This document shows positions 17,724-26,853 of a stretch of DNA of 64,000 bases, one piece after another. The DNA is from Lentzea cavernae. GTDB taxonomy: Bacteria > Actinomycetota > Actinomycetes > Mycobacteriales > Pseudonocardiaceae. The notes beneath the pieces were generated by a model. That model searched no databases. It was not told the origin of the DNA and was given only the letters and a program-made list of their open reading frames with translations. Numbering within the stretch: the first letter of the stretch is position 1; the number at the start of each line of letters is the position of its first letter. The stretch is taken from NCBI RefSeq assembly GCF_014653695.1, contig NZ_BNAR01000007.1, positions 124,001 to 188,000 on the forward strand, in the 5' to 3' direction. A program made the translations under genes and the position numbers.

Positions 17724-18500
17724 ATGACTTACCAACGCTTCGTGGCGCTCGGGGACAGCTGCACCGAGGGCCTGGACGACCTGCTCCCCGACGGCCGGTA
17801 CCGCGGCTGGGCCGACCGGGTCGCGTCCGCACTGGACGCGCCGGGCTTCCGCTACGCCAACCTCGGCGTGCGCGGCCGCCGTCTCGACCAGATGCTGGTG
17901 GAGCAGGTCCCGTCCGCTCGGGCGCTGGAACCCGACCTCGTCGTGCTCTTCGGCGGCGGCAACGACGTCATGTCCAACGCCACCACCGAACAGATCGCTG
18001 AGCGAGCAGACGCGATGGTGCGCGCCGTGACGTCGTTCGCACCGACCGTCGCCGTCTTCACGTTGAGCGACATCTCGCACCGCATGCCGTTCGGCCGGCG
18101 CATGCGCCCCCGCATCGAGGCCCTGAACTCGGCCATGCGCACCGCGGCTTCCCGCTACGGCGCCGTCCTGGTCGACGTCGAGGCCGACGAGTGCGTGCAC
18201 GACTCGCGCTACTTCGGCCCTGACCGCCTGCACCTGTCGTCGTTGGGGCACAGGCGGTTGGCCGGGCACGTGCTGTCGACGCTCGGCATTCCGTCCGACC
18301 CGGCCTGGCTGCTGCCGCTGGAGGGCACGGCCGCGTCGGCCTCGGTGCTGGACCACTGGCGGTGGCTGCGCGAGCAGGTGCTGCCCGTGGCCTACACGCG
18401 GACGCGCAACAAGCTCATCGGCCGGCAGCCGGGCGACGGCTTCGCACCTAAGCGCCCACAGCTCGCGCCGCTGACCTGGCCGCAGCGCGTCGCTCGCTGA
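17724..18500 (+). CDS. SGNH/GDSL hydrolase family protein
   Basis: The 258-aa protein has block I ALGDSCTEG (nucleophile Ser in GDS), oxyanion Gly in NLGVRGRR, block III FGGGNDV and the catalytic DRLH near residue 168. Such enzymes are esterases, lipases or acyltransferases. Its position behind methylglucan-type genes permits a role in acylating or deacylating that glucan (the mycobacterial octanoyltransferase OctT has an SGNH fold), but the family is broad. The 3' end overlaps the opposing GIY-YIG gene by 53 bases. Confidence 0.9.
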   Translation: MTYQRFVALGDSCTEGLDDLLPDGRYRGWADRVASALDAPGFRYANLGVRGRRLDQMLVEQVPSARALEPDLVVLFGGGNDVMSNATTEQIAERADAMVRAVTSFAPTVAVFTLSDISHRMPFGRRMRPRIEALNSAMRTAASRYGAVLVDVEADECVHDSRYFGPDRLHLSSLGHRRLAGHVLSTLGIPSDPAWLLPLEGTAASASVLDHWRWLREQVLPVAYTRTRNKLIGRQPGDGFAPKRPQLAPLTWPQRVAR

Positions 18501-18948
18501 CCAGCTTCGCGTACGGGTGCGGGTTGTCCTTGATGTTCAACGGGAACCGGCCGGTGCCGAGCAGCTCCTGTTCGAGCGATTCGGGATCGTCGTGAGCGAC
18601 GCACGCGACGCGTCCGTGCTCGGCGAGCCACTCGCTCACCACGGGTTCCTGATCACCGAACGTCAGCCGCGACCCCACCTGCCGCAACGGCAGGTCGAGG
18701 TGGCAACCGAGGGTGAGTCGCAGTGTGGACCCGGACGCGTTGCCGCGGAAGTGGTTGCGCAGGCGCGACCTCAGCGTCCGCTTGACCGTCGCGATGCCCA
18801 CGTACAGCGCGGTGCCGTGCTCACCGACGTGACAGCCCTCGGTCGGCACGTCCGCCGGGATCTCGTCGAAGAACCACACGTAGACGCCAGGCTTGCGCGG
18901 CACCTCCGCCAGGTCGGTGGCGCGGAAGACCCGGTCGCAGGAGATCAC
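18448..18948 (-). CDS. GIY-YIG nuclease-like domain protein
   Basis: The 166-aa protein shows the GIY-YIG pattern KPGVYVWFFDE...TALYVGIATVKRTLRSRLRNHF, with a C-terminal EQELLGTGRFPLNIKDNPH. Related proteins act as DNA nucleases, though many small members are uncharacterised. The GTG at 18948 overlaps the TGA of the upstream acyltransferase gene and has GGAGAG six bases ahead. The final 53 bases are antisense to the SGNH hydrolase gene. Confidence 0.75.
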   Translation of the reverse strand: MISCDRVFRATDLAEVPRKPGVYVWFFDEIPADVPTEGCHVGEHGTALYVGIATVKRTLRSRLRNHFRGNASGSTLRLTLGCHLDLPLRQVGSRLTFGDQEPVVSEWLAEHGRVACVAHDDPESLEQELLGTGRFPLNIKDNPHPYAKLVSERRAAARSAARAVGA

Positions 18949-19694
18949 GGCTGGCTCTCCATCGACTTGTCCAGCGCCTCCTTGGCCTTGCGGGCCATGT
19001 CCGCGATGTCCGCCCGCCGCTGCGCGTCCGCCTCGTAGTCGGCGCGCCGGTCCCGCACCACCCGCGCCGGCATGCCGACCGCGATCTTGAAGTCCGGGAT
19101 GTCCCCGCGCACGATCGCGTGCGCGCCCAGCACGCACCCGCGCCCGACGCGGGTGCCGCGCAGCACGGTCACCTTGGCGCCGAGCCAGCAGTCCGGCCCG
19201 ATGCGCACCGGCGACTTCACGATGCCCTGGTCCTTGATCGGCAGCGTGATGTCCTCGACCCTGTGGTCGAAGTCGCAGATGTACACCCAGTCCGCGACCA
19301 GCGACGACGCGCCGATCTCGATGTCGAGGTAGCAGTTGACCGTGTTGTCCTTGCCGAACACGACCTTGTCGCCGATGCGCAGCGACCCCTCGTGGCACCG
19401 GATGGCGTTGCCGTCGCCGATGTGCACCCAGCGGCCGATCTCGAGGCGGCCGAAGCCGGGGCGGGCCATGACCTCGACCCGCTTGCCGAAGAACACCATG
19501 CCGCGCAGCACGACGTGCGGGTTGAGCAGGCGGAACTTCAGCAGCCGGTAGTACCGCACGATGTACCAGGGGGTGTAGGCGCGGTGGCGCAGCACCCAGC
19601 GCAGGGAGGCCACCGTGAGGAAGCGCGCCTGCATCGGGTCACGGCGCGACCTGCGCCAGCGCGTCCAGACGGGTGCTCCCCACATCGAAGTCAT
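18945..19694 (-). CDS. Left-handed beta-helix acyltransferase (Rv3034c-like)
   Basis: The 249-aa protein has an N-terminal basic region then hexapeptide repeats (IGDGNAI, IGDKVVFGKDNTV, IGPDCWLGAKVTVLRG, VLGAHAIVRGDIP), ending in an IAVGMPARVV cap. These are marks of trimeric O-acetyl/acyltransferases. The mycobacterial counterpart sits beside the methylglucose lipopolysaccharide genes and is proposed to acylate the glucan. The start is the ATG at 19694; an alternative ATG lies nine bases downstream. Longer upstream readings cross other genes. Confidence 0.85.
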   Translation of the reverse strand: MTSMWGAPVWTRWRRSRRDPMQARFLTVASLRWVLRHRAYTPWYIVRYYRLLKFRLLNPHVVLRGMVFFGKRVEVMARPGFGRLEIGRWVHIGDGNAIRCHEGSLRIGDKVVFGKDNTVNCYLDIEIGASSLVADWVYICDFDHRVEDITLPIKDQGIVKSPVRIGPDCWLGAKVTVLRGTRVGRGCVLGAHAIVRGDIPDFKIAVGMPARVVRDRRADYEADAQRRADIADMARKAKEALDKSMESQP

Positions 19695-19751
19695 GGACGG
19701 CACCTTAACTTCAGGCGGCCGACACGCCCGAGACGGTTCTACAGTGGCCCC

Positions 19752-20021
19752 ATGTGGGCGGTCATCGGCGTCTGGGACATCGACCCGGGAGCGCTCGACG
19801 CGTTGCGGGCGCAGGTGCCGCTGATGGCGTCGAGCAAGGTCGGGCTGCCCGGGTTCGTGCACGGCACGTGGACGCTCGAGGGGCACATGATCCAGGTGTA
19901 CGACAACGAGGCGGACGCCCGGCGTTACCACCAGGCCATGCTCGACCAGGGTGCGACCGAGCCGCCCGGTGTGCGGTGCGTCGTGTGGGACGTCGCCGAA
20001 GTCGGCGCTGAGGCACCCTAG
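19752..20021 (+). CDS. Small hypothetical protein, possible dimeric alpha/beta barrel
   Basis: The 89-aa protein (MWAVIGVWDIDPGALDALRAQV...FVHGTWTLEGHMIQVYDNEADARRYHQ) has the strand-helix-strand spacing of antibiotic-monooxygenase-like small barrels. No catalytic residue can be assigned. It is divergent from the acyltransferase gene, and its stop lies five bases before the nucleoside hydrolase start, so the two are probably cotranscribed. Confidence 0.75.
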   Translation: MWAVIGVWDIDPGALDALRAQVPLMASSKVGLPGFVHGTWTLEGHMIQVYDNEADARRYHQAMLDQGATEPPGVRCVVWDVAEVGAEAP

Positions 20022-20025
20022 GGGC

Positions 20026-20880
20026 ATGGCGACTCCTCTCATCATCGACACCGACCCCGGCGTCGACGACGCGTTCGCGATCGCGCTCGCTGCCCGCAGT
20101 CCCGAGGTCGAGCTCCGGGGTCTGACGACGGTCTTCGGCAACGTCGGGCTGGACCTGACGACGGCCAACGCGTTGCGGCTGCTCGCGCACCTCGGGCGCG
20201 CCGACGTGCCGGTGGTCAGGGGCTTCGGCGGGCCTGGTGGGGCGGCGGACGTGCACGGTGAGGACGGGCTCGGCGGGCAGGCGCTCACGTTGCCGGAGAA
20301 CCCCGAAGGGGTGAAAGGCGAAGACGTCGTGCAGTTCTTCGCGGACACCATCACGCCGGACACGGTCGTCGCCGCGATCGGGCCGCTCACGAACATAGCC
20401 CGCGCTCTGGAGGCGGGTGTCGAGTTCCCGCGGCTGATCGTCATGGGCGGCGGGCTCGGCGTCGGCAACATGACGCTGCGGGCCGAGTTCAACTTCTGGG
20501 CCGACGCCGAGGCGGCCCGGACGGTGATCCGCCGGGGCAACCCGGTCGTCGTCCCGCTCAACCTGACGCAGCGGTGCATCGCGGACACCGAGTTCCTCGC
20601 GAACGTCGACCCGGTGCTCAGCAACCTCACCGGCACGTACCGGGAGTACCTCGCGCGGCACTCCGAGCAGAACATGTCCGGGCGCGAGGAGGGCATCCTG
20701 ATCCACGACGCCGTGGCGGTGGCGGAGGCGATCGTGCCCGGCAGCCTCACGCTCAAGACGCACGGTCTGGACATCGACGACGAGGGTGCCCTCGTCGAGG
20801 GAAAGCACCAGGTAGAGGTCGCGGAAGACTGCGATTGGCCCGCACTGAGGGCCTTCATGGAGCAGCGCTTGTCCGTTTGA
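20026..20880 (+). CDS. Inosine-uridine-type nucleoside hydrolase
   Basis: This 284-aa nucleoside hydrolase cleaves the N-glycosidic bond of ribonucleosides for base salvage. The Ca2+-binding signature DTDPGVDDAFAI is at residues 8-19. AIGPLTNIARAL, VMGGGLGVGN, the EFNFWADAEAA substrate strand and the C-terminal HDAVAVAEAI are present. A short AGGGGC ribosome site precedes the ATG. Confidence 0.95.
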   Translation: MATPLIIDTDPGVDDAFAIALAARSPEVELRGLTTVFGNVGLDLTTANALRLLAHLGRADVPVVRGFGGPGGAADVHGEDGLGGQALTLPENPEGVKGEDVVQFFADTITPDTVVAAIGPLTNIARALEAGVEFPRLIVMGGGLGVGNMTLRAEFNFWADAEAARTVIRRGNPVVVPLNLTQRCIADTEFLANVDPVLSNLTGTYREYLARHSEQNMSGREEGILIHDAVAVAEAIVPGSLTLKTHGLDIDDEGALVEGKHQVEVAEDCDWPALRAFMEQRLSV

Positions 20881-20938
20881 CGACAACTTCGCGTCGCTCT
20901 CTGGGGTTGGGCGGGCACGGAAAGTAGGGTCCGCGTCC

Positions 20939-23900
20939 ATGCAGCGAAGAGTCCTCACGACAGCTGCGGTGGCGGTGGCCATGACGTTCGGAGTAGTGGT
21001 CCCTGCCTCCGCTCAGCCCCAGGTCCAGGTGGTGCCGGATCCGGCAGCACACGTGAACCCGTTCATCGGCACGACCAACCTCGGGAACACCTTCCCCGGC
21101 GCGGTCGTGCCGTTCGGCATGTTCTCCTTCAGCCCGGAGGCCAGTCGCGGCAACACCCTGCGCGCCGCGGCTCCCGGCGGTTACCGGTACGACGCCACGA
21201 AGATCCGCGGCTTCAGCCTCACCCACATGTCGGGGACGGGCTGCGCGGGCGGCAGCGGTGACATCCCGATCTTCCCGCACGTCGGGACCGTCACGACGTC
21301 GCCGACCACGGACGCGACGGATGCCGTTTACGCCAGCGAGTTCGCGCACGCGGACGAGGTGGCCAAGCCCGGGCGTTACGACGTGACGCTCAAGTCCGGC
21401 GCCAAGGCCGAGCTGTCCGCCACCGAACGCACTGGTGCGGCGCGGTTCAGCTTTCCCGCCGACAAGCCGGCGACGGTGCTGATCAACACCTCCAAGTCGC
21501 AGGTCGGCAGCAGTGACGCCCAGACCGTGGTCGACAAGGACAAGCGGACCATCACCGGCTCCGTGACCAGCGGCAACTTCTGCGGTTACATCAACCAGGC
21601 CGGCCGTCGCAGCTACTACACGCTGCACTTCGTGGCGGAGTTCGACCAGGAGTTCGCCGAGGTCGGCACGTACCAGGACAACGTTGTCACGCCCGGAAGC
21701 ACGTCCTCCCAGGGCGGCACGACGTACGGGACGAACGGCTGGCCGGTGCTGGGCAAGGGTTCCGGCGCCTACCTCGGGTTCGCGCCCGGCTCGCAGGTCG
21801 GGGTCAAGGTCGGCATCTCCTACGTCAGCCTCGACAACGCGAAGGCCAACCTCAAGGCCGAGAACAAGGGTCAGTCCATCGAGGACATGAGGGACAACGC
21901 GTACATCGCGTGGCAGAAGCAGCTCAAGCGCATCGAGGTCGGCGGCGGCTCCGATGACGAGCGGACGAAGTTCTACACCGCGCTGTACCACTCGTTGTTG
22001 CACCCCAACCTGTTCAGCGACGTCAACGGCGAGTACGCCGGGTTCGACGGCAAGACCCACAAGATCGACAAACGCAGGCAGAAGGCCCAGTACGGAACGT
22101 TCTCCGGCTGGGACATCTACCGCTCGCAGCTGCAGCTGCTCACCATGCTCGAGCCGCAGGTCGGTTCCGACATCGCGCAGTCGTTGCTCAACCAGGCCGA
22201 GCAGAACAACGGCGTCTGGGACCGCTGGACGCACGCCGCCGGCGGCACGCACGTCATGAACGGCGACCCGGCGCCTATCGCGCTGGCCGCCATCTCCGCG
22301 TTCGGCGGCAACGGGTACGACCTCAAGTCGTCCCTGAGGTCGTTGGTCAAGGCCGCGACCGTGCCCACGGCGCTGGACCTGAGCAAGGAGGGCTGGGCCG
22401 TCATGTCCGTCGGGCAGCGGCCGTCGCTCGACAAGTACCTGCAGAACAAGTACATGCCGGCCGTGTCGAACGCCTGGGGTGGCGCGGCGGAGACCCTGGA
22501 GATCTCCGCGGCGGACTTCGCGATCAGCCAGCTGGCCGAGCGCGCGGGCGAGAAGAAGACCGCGAAGACGTTCGCCGAGCGCGCGCAGTGGTGGCAGAAC
22601 AACTTCGACCCGGTCGCGGACTCCACCGGCGGCTACATCCGCAACCGCAACGCCGACGGCACGTGGGTCAAGGACTTCACGCCCGACACCGGCAACGGGT
22701 TCGTCGAGGGCAGCAGCGCCCAGTACACGTGGATGGTCACGCACAACGTCGCCGGACTCGTCGACTCGCTGGGCGGCCGGGAGCGCGCCACCAAGCGGCT
22801 GGACGACTTCTTCCACAACGCCGACGGCAGCTGGGCCCTGACGGGGCGGGGCGGCGCGAAGTCCGAACTGGACAACGAGCCGTCCGTGAACGTGCCGTGG
22901 CTCTACAACTACACGGGCCAGCCCGCCAAGGCGCAGGAGACGCTGCGCGAGACCATCAACACCCTGTGGAAGAACGCCCCCGGCGGCATCCCCGGCAACG
23001 ACGACCTCGGTGCCATGTCGTCGTGGTTCGTGTTCACCGCCATGGGCGTCTACCCGCAGGTGCCGTCCCGCGCCGAACTGGTGCTGAGCGCCCCGCTGTT
23101 CACCTCGGTGAAGATCAACCGCGGTGGCGGCAAGGACATCACCATCACCGCGCCCCAGGCCGGGACGGCCACGAAGTACGTGCAGTCGCTGAAGGTCAAC
23201 GGCAAGGCGGCCACGAAGACCTGGCTGCCCGAGTCGTTCGTGGAACGCGGCGGCAAGCTCGACTTCGTGCTGGGCAAGACGGCTTCGTCGTGGGGCACCG
23301 GCGCCGCGGACGCCCCGCCGTCGTTCCGCGACGGCGAGAAGCCGATCAAGCACGACCAGCCGTACTTCCTGACGGTCGAACCGCGCCAGCTCGTGGTGGA
23401 GCCCGGCGGGACCGTCACGGCGAAGGTCAACTCGGTCAAGCTCTACGACGGCGACCCGAAGGCGACCTTCACGATCACCGGTTCGGACGCGCTCACGTTC
23501 ACGCCGGCGACCGGCGCCGTGCCCGGCGAGTTCACGGTCACGGCCAAACCCGACGCGGCACAGGGCTTCTACGACATCACCGTGACGGTGAACGTCGAGG
23601 GAGCCGCGAAACCCGTGGTGCTGCCGCAGATCGTGAAGGTGGCGCCGGCGGGCAGCATGCTCGCCGCCGTGAACAACGTCGGTGCCTCCGCCGACGCCAC
23701 CGGCGAGGGCGACTTCGACGGCGGCGGCTACAGCTATTCGCGCGAAGCACTGGCCACGGCCGGACTTCCGCCGGGCGGCACGGCCACCGTCGACGGCCTC
23801 ACGTTCACGTGGCCGTCCTCGCCTGCCGGACGTCCCGACAACGCGACGGCTCAGAAGCAGACGCTGTCCCTGTCCGGAACGCGGCTGGCGTTCGTCGGCT

Positions 23901-24199
23901 CCGCGGCCAACGGCGCCCGCACGAAACCGGCCACGGTGACGTTCACGGACGGCACCACGGCTTCGGTGGACGTCGGGTTCAGCGACTGGACGCTGGGCGG
24001 CGGCGGTGCGGCGCCGAGCTTCGGCAACGTGATCGTCGCGAACACGCCGTACCGCAACCAGTCGGGCGGTGGCAGCGAGAAGGTCGCCACGCACATCTTC
24101 GCGACGAAGACGTACGTGGCTCCGGAGGGCAAGACACTGGCGAGTGTCGTGCTGCCGGACGACGGGAACATGCACATCTTCGCTGTGGCACTGGGATAG
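20939..24199 (+). CDS. Secreted GH92 alpha-mannosidase
   Basis: The 1086-aa exported glycosidase has a Sec signal peptide (residues 1-26, cleavage after ASA). The GH92 N-terminal domain has VNPFIGTTNLGNTFPGAVVPFG and FSLTHMSGTGC, then the catalytic barrel with HVMNGDPAPIALA and DNEPSVNVPWLYNYTGQP. GH92 enzymes are Ca2+-dependent inverting exo-alpha-mannosidases. About 320 C-terminal residues add beta-rich domains, probably an Ig-like module and a sugar-binding NEW1-like module. Host glycans, fungal mannan or the cell's own mannolipids are possible substrates. Confidence 0.94.
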   Translation: MQRRVLTTAAVAVAMTFGVVVPASAQPQVQVVPDPAAHVNPFIGTTNLGNTFPGAVVPFGMFSFSPEASRGNTLRAAAPGGYRYDATKIRGFSLTHMSGTGCAGGSGDIPIFPHVGTVTTSPTTDATDAVYASEFAHADEVAKPGRYDVTLKSGAKAELSATERTGAARFSFPADKPATVLINTSKSQVGSSDAQTVVDKDKRTITGSVTSGNFCGYINQAGRRSYYTLHFVAEFDQEFAEVGTYQDNVVTPGSTSSQGGTTYGTNGWPVLGKGSGAYLGFAPGSQVGVKVGISYVSLDNAKANLKAENKGQSIEDMRDNAYIAWQKQLKRIEVGGGSDDERTKFYTALYHSLLHPNLFSDVNGEYAGFDGKTHKIDKRRQKAQYGTFSGWDIYRSQLQLLTMLEPQVGSDIAQSLLNQAEQNNGVWDRWTHAAGGTHVMNGDPAPIALAAISAFGGNGYDLKSSLRSLVKAATVPTALDLSKEGWAVMSVGQRPSLDKYLQNKYMPAVSNAWGGAAETLEISAADFAISQLAERAGEKKTAKTFAERAQWWQNNFDPVADSTGGYIRNRNADGTWVKDFTPDTGNGFVEGSSAQYTWMVTHNVAGLVDSLGGRERATKRLDDFFHNADGSWALTGRGGAKSELDNEPSVNVPWLYNYTGQPAKAQETLRETINTLWKNAPGGIPGNDDLGAMSSWFVFTAMGVYPQVPSRAELVLSAPLFTSVKINRGGGKDITITAPQAGTATKYVQSLKVNGKAATKTWLPESFVERGGKLDFVLGKTASSWGTGAADAPPSFRDGEKPIKHDQPYFLTVEPRQLVVEPGGTVTAKVNSVKLYDGDPKATFTITGSDALTFTPATGAVPGEFTVTAKPDAAQGFYDITVTVNVEGAAKPVVLPQIVKVAPAGSMLAAVNNVGASADATGEGDFDGGGYSYSREALATAGLPPGGTATVDGLTFTWPSSPAGRPDNATAQKQTLSLSGTRLAFVGSAANGARTKPATVTFTDGTTASVDVGFSDWTLGGGGAAPSFGNVIVANTPYRNQSGGGSEKVATHIFATKTYVAPEGKTLASVVLPDDGNMHIFAVALG

Positions 24200-24222
24200 G
24201 GGCGCGGTTAGGCCATCCCGGT

Positions 24223-24255
24223 GGGGCGGACCGGTTCTCCGGACCGGGCCGCCCC
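24223..24255 (+). terminator. Terminator hairpin after the GH92 gene
   Basis: A 7-bp stem (24223-24229 with 24249-24255), an A/G mismatch, then a 5-bp stem and 7-base loop lie 24 bases past the stop. Confidence 0.65.
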
Positions 24256-24276
24256 TGCCGCGGGCATGATCCGCGG

Positions 24277-26106
24277 GTGACCGACATCGAGCAGCGGCTC
24301 ATCGCGGCGGCCCGCGACGGCGAGTGGCTGACCTGCGCCGAGCCGGACGACGTGGTGCCCGCCGGGCTGATCAGGGAATTGCTGCTCGGCCGCCACGGCG
24401 AACTCGACGCCGCCGGCGTGAGACTGCGCGGCGCACGGATCGACGGCATGCTCAACCTCAACAGGGTCAAGGCCTCGGCCGGGCTGACCTTCACCGACTG
24501 CACGATCGAAGAGCCGATCACCGCTCTCTACGCGAGCCTGCCGAGTCTGATCTTCAACGGCGGGCGGTGCGGGGGAATCCACGCGGACAGCCTCCACCTC
24601 GACAGCGTCCTCTTCCTGCGCAACGGTGTCCGGATCATCGCCGACAGCGAACCCGGCGCGGTCAGGCTCGTCGGCGCCCACATCGGCGGGGACCTCGACC
24701 TCACCGGCGCGGAGATCACCAACACCGCCGGTCCCGCGCTGGCGGCCGGTGGTCTCGAGGTGGGCGGAATCCTGATCTTCCGGGACGGAGTCCGGATCCT
24801 CGGGCACGGACACCGCGGCGCGATCAACCTCACCGGCGCCCACCTCGCGTCGGACTTCGACATGGCGGACACGGAGATCACCAACGCCACCGGGCCCGCG
24901 GTGGTCCTGGAGAGCGCCGTCGTGGACGGCACCTTCGCGTTGTGGCGCAACATCCGGATCAACGGGCACGACAGCGGGCTCGACCTCCGAGGTGCGCACT
25001 TCCTGGGACAGTTCGGCCTGAGGGACACGGAGATCACCTGCAGTGCGGGGATCGCGCTGGACGCGAACAGCGTCAAGGTCGACGGAAGTCTCATGCTGAA
25101 GAGCGAGGTCCGCATCACGGGCCGCGACGAGGCCAGCACGGTCAACCTGCTCGGCGGCCGCATCAGCGGGATCGTCGAGCTGACCGACACGACGATCACC
25201 AACCCCGCCGGTCCCGCGATCACCGCCGATCGTGTCCGCATAGGCGGAGATCTCACCCTCCGCGGCCGGACCCGGCTCTCCGCCGGCGGCAACGGCTCCG
25301 CGATCGAGATGGCCGGCGCCCACGTCGAGAGGTTCAGCTGCGACAAAACGGTGGTGCTGGAGACGAAGTCGGCTCCGGTGCTGGACCTCCGGGACGCGGC
25401 GGTCGGCGTCGCGGTGGGGTTGCCGCACTCCGCCCTGTGTCCCGACCGAGGACGCGGCACGACGTGCGAGCACAAGGCTTTGGTGCGCCTCGAACACTTC
25501 AGCTACGCGTCGCTCGCGTCGAGGTGGGACTGGGAGGAGTGGCTGCACGTCATCCGCTGCCACACCCCCGCCTACCACGCGTCCGGTTACCAACGGCTGG
25601 CCGCGGTCGAGCGGGCCGCCGGCCACGACGGCACCGTGCGCCGGATCCTCATGGCGCAGCAGACGGATCTGCGCCGGCGCAGCCCGCGGTCGCTGGGCGG
25701 GCGGTTGACGCGGTGGTTCCACTGGCTGTGGGGAGTGCTGGCCGGGTACGGGTATCGGGCGCGGCGGACGGCAGCGGCGTTGTTGCTGGTGCTCGTCGTC
25801 GCCGGGGCTATTGGCTGGTGGGCCGGGCAGGTGTCCACGCGGCCCGGGCATCTCGTGGCCGAACGGGTCGCCTCGGCGCCGGTCGGGGCCGGAACTCCTT
25901 GTTCCACCGTGGAGCTGGTGGGGCTGGGGCTGGATCGGGGGTTGCCGTTGGCGATGACCGGGATGCGCGCGAGGTGCGACCTCGACACGGCGTCGCGGAA
26001 GGGGCAGGCGTTCACGGCGGCGATCTGGTTGGTGCAGCTCGCGGTGTGGGGGCTGGCGACGCTGGCGCTGGCCGGGTACACCAATCTGGTCCGCAAGCCG
26101 GGGTGA
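24277..26106 (+). CDS. Membrane protein with beta-helix (pentapeptide-like) ectodomain repeats
   Basis: The 609-aa protein starts at GTG 24277. Residues about 40-390 are repeats of roughly 40-50 residues with motifs such as INLTGAHLASDFDMADTEI and VRLVGAHIGGDLDLTGAEI, predicting a right-handed beta-helix like pentapeptide-repeat proteins. A charged region of about 100 residues follows. Two membrane segments (about 500-520 and 580-600) flank a Cys-containing loop. Similar actinobacterial proteins are annotated membrane-associated oxidoreductases, but no redox motif is visible. Confidence 0.75.
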   Translation: MTDIEQRLIAAARDGEWLTCAEPDDVVPAGLIRELLLGRHGELDAAGVRLRGARIDGMLNLNRVKASAGLTFTDCTIEEPITALYASLPSLIFNGGRCGGIHADSLHLDSVLFLRNGVRIIADSEPGAVRLVGAHIGGDLDLTGAEITNTAGPALAAGGLEVGGILIFRDGVRILGHGHRGAINLTGAHLASDFDMADTEITNATGPAVVLESAVVDGTFALWRNIRINGHDSGLDLRGAHFLGQFGLRDTEITCSAGIALDANSVKVDGSLMLKSEVRITGRDEASTVNLLGGRISGIVELTDTTITNPAGPAITADRVRIGGDLTLRGRTRLSAGGNGSAIEMAGAHVERFSCDKTVVLETKSAPVLDLRDAAVGVAVGLPHSALCPDRGRGTTCEHKALVRLEHFSYASLASRWDWEEWLHVIRCHTPAYHASGYQRLAAVERAAGHDGTVRRILMAQQTDLRRRSPRSLGGRLTRWFHWLWGVLAGYGYRARRTAAALLLVLVVAGAIGWWAGQVSTRPGHLVAERVASAPVGAGTPCSTVELVGLGLDRGLPLAMTGMRARCDLDTASRKGQAFTAAIWLVQLAVWGLATLALAGYTNLVRKPG

Positions 26107-26124
26107 AGTGGCGTATGGGGTTGT

Positions 26125-26853
26125 GTGGTGTTCACGGTTTCTGAGCGCGACCGGTTGCGGCGTGATCTCGTCGGCGCCGCCGAGGGTGATCCGCGGGTGG
26201 TCGGTGCCGCGCTCACCGGGTCGGCGGCGGTGGGCGCGGAGGACCGCTGGTCCGACATCGACCTCGCGCTGTCGGTCGGCCGTGAGATCGACGCGGTGGT
26301 CGTCGACTGGACGGCGTTGATGTACGCGCGTGGTGCCGTCGGTCATCTTGATGTGCGGCGTGGTGCGGTGTTGTTCCGCGTGTTCCTGATGCGGTCGACG
26401 TTGCAGGTGGACGTCGCGTTCTGGCCGTCGGACGAGTTCGGTGCCACCGGGCCGACGTTCAGGCTGGTGTTCGGGGAGGCCAACGAGCTGCCGCAGGCCG
26501 GGCAGCCCGACCGCGGCGAACTCGTTGGGCTTGCGTGGTTGTACGCGCTGCACGCGCGGTCGTCCATCGCGCGCGGGCGGGTGTGGCAGGCGGTGTACAT
26601 GATCAACGGGATGCGGGACCACGTGATGTCGTTGTGGTGCCTGCGCGAAGGCGTGAACGCGGTGCAGGGGCGGGGGCTGGACGACCTGCGGGACGCGGAC
26701 GCGTTCGCCGGGACGCTGGTGTCGTCCACGCGTCCCGGCGAGCTGCTGCGGGCGTTCCAGGCGCTGACCGGGCTGCTGCTCGGGGAGATCAGTGCGCCGG
26801 AACTGCGTGAGGCCGTTCGGGCGCTGGCTCACGGAGCAGCAGGAACGCGGTGA
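26125..26853 (+). CDS. Nucleotidyltransferase domain protein (MNT/aminoglycoside adenylyltransferase-like)
   Basis: The 242-aa protein has the polymerase-beta nucleotidyltransferase motif ALTGSAAVGAEDRWSDIDLAL (residues about 28-49, Asp pair in DID) and a third acidic strand LQVDVAFWP. A C-terminal helical region follows. It could adenylylate a small molecule or protein. Two consecutive GTG codons (26125, 26128) are possible starts. The 3' end overlaps the opposing DUF4267-like gene by 65 bases. Confidence 0.82.
   Translation: MVFTVSERDRLRRDLVGAAEGDPRVVGAALTGSAAVGAEDRWSDIDLALSVGREIDAVVVDWTALMYARGAVGHLDVRRGAVLFRVFLMRSTLQVDVAFWPSDEFGATGPTFRLVFGEANELPQAGQPDRGELVGLAWLYALHARSSIARGRVWQAVYMINGMRDHVMSLWCLREGVNAVQGRGLDDLRDADAFAGTLVSSTRPGELLRAFQALTGLLLGEISAPELREAVRALAHGAAGTR

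Noticed and set aside
20855..24175. Very long open frame antisense to the GH92 gene
   Set aside because: It has no family motifs, a composition rich in Arg, Gly and Val typical of antisense frames in high-GC DNA, and GH92 signatures are unmistakable on the other strand.
22588..24276. N-terminal extension of the beta-helix membrane protein
   Set aside because: It overlaps the GH92 coding region and a terminator; GTG 24277 gives a proper N-terminus.
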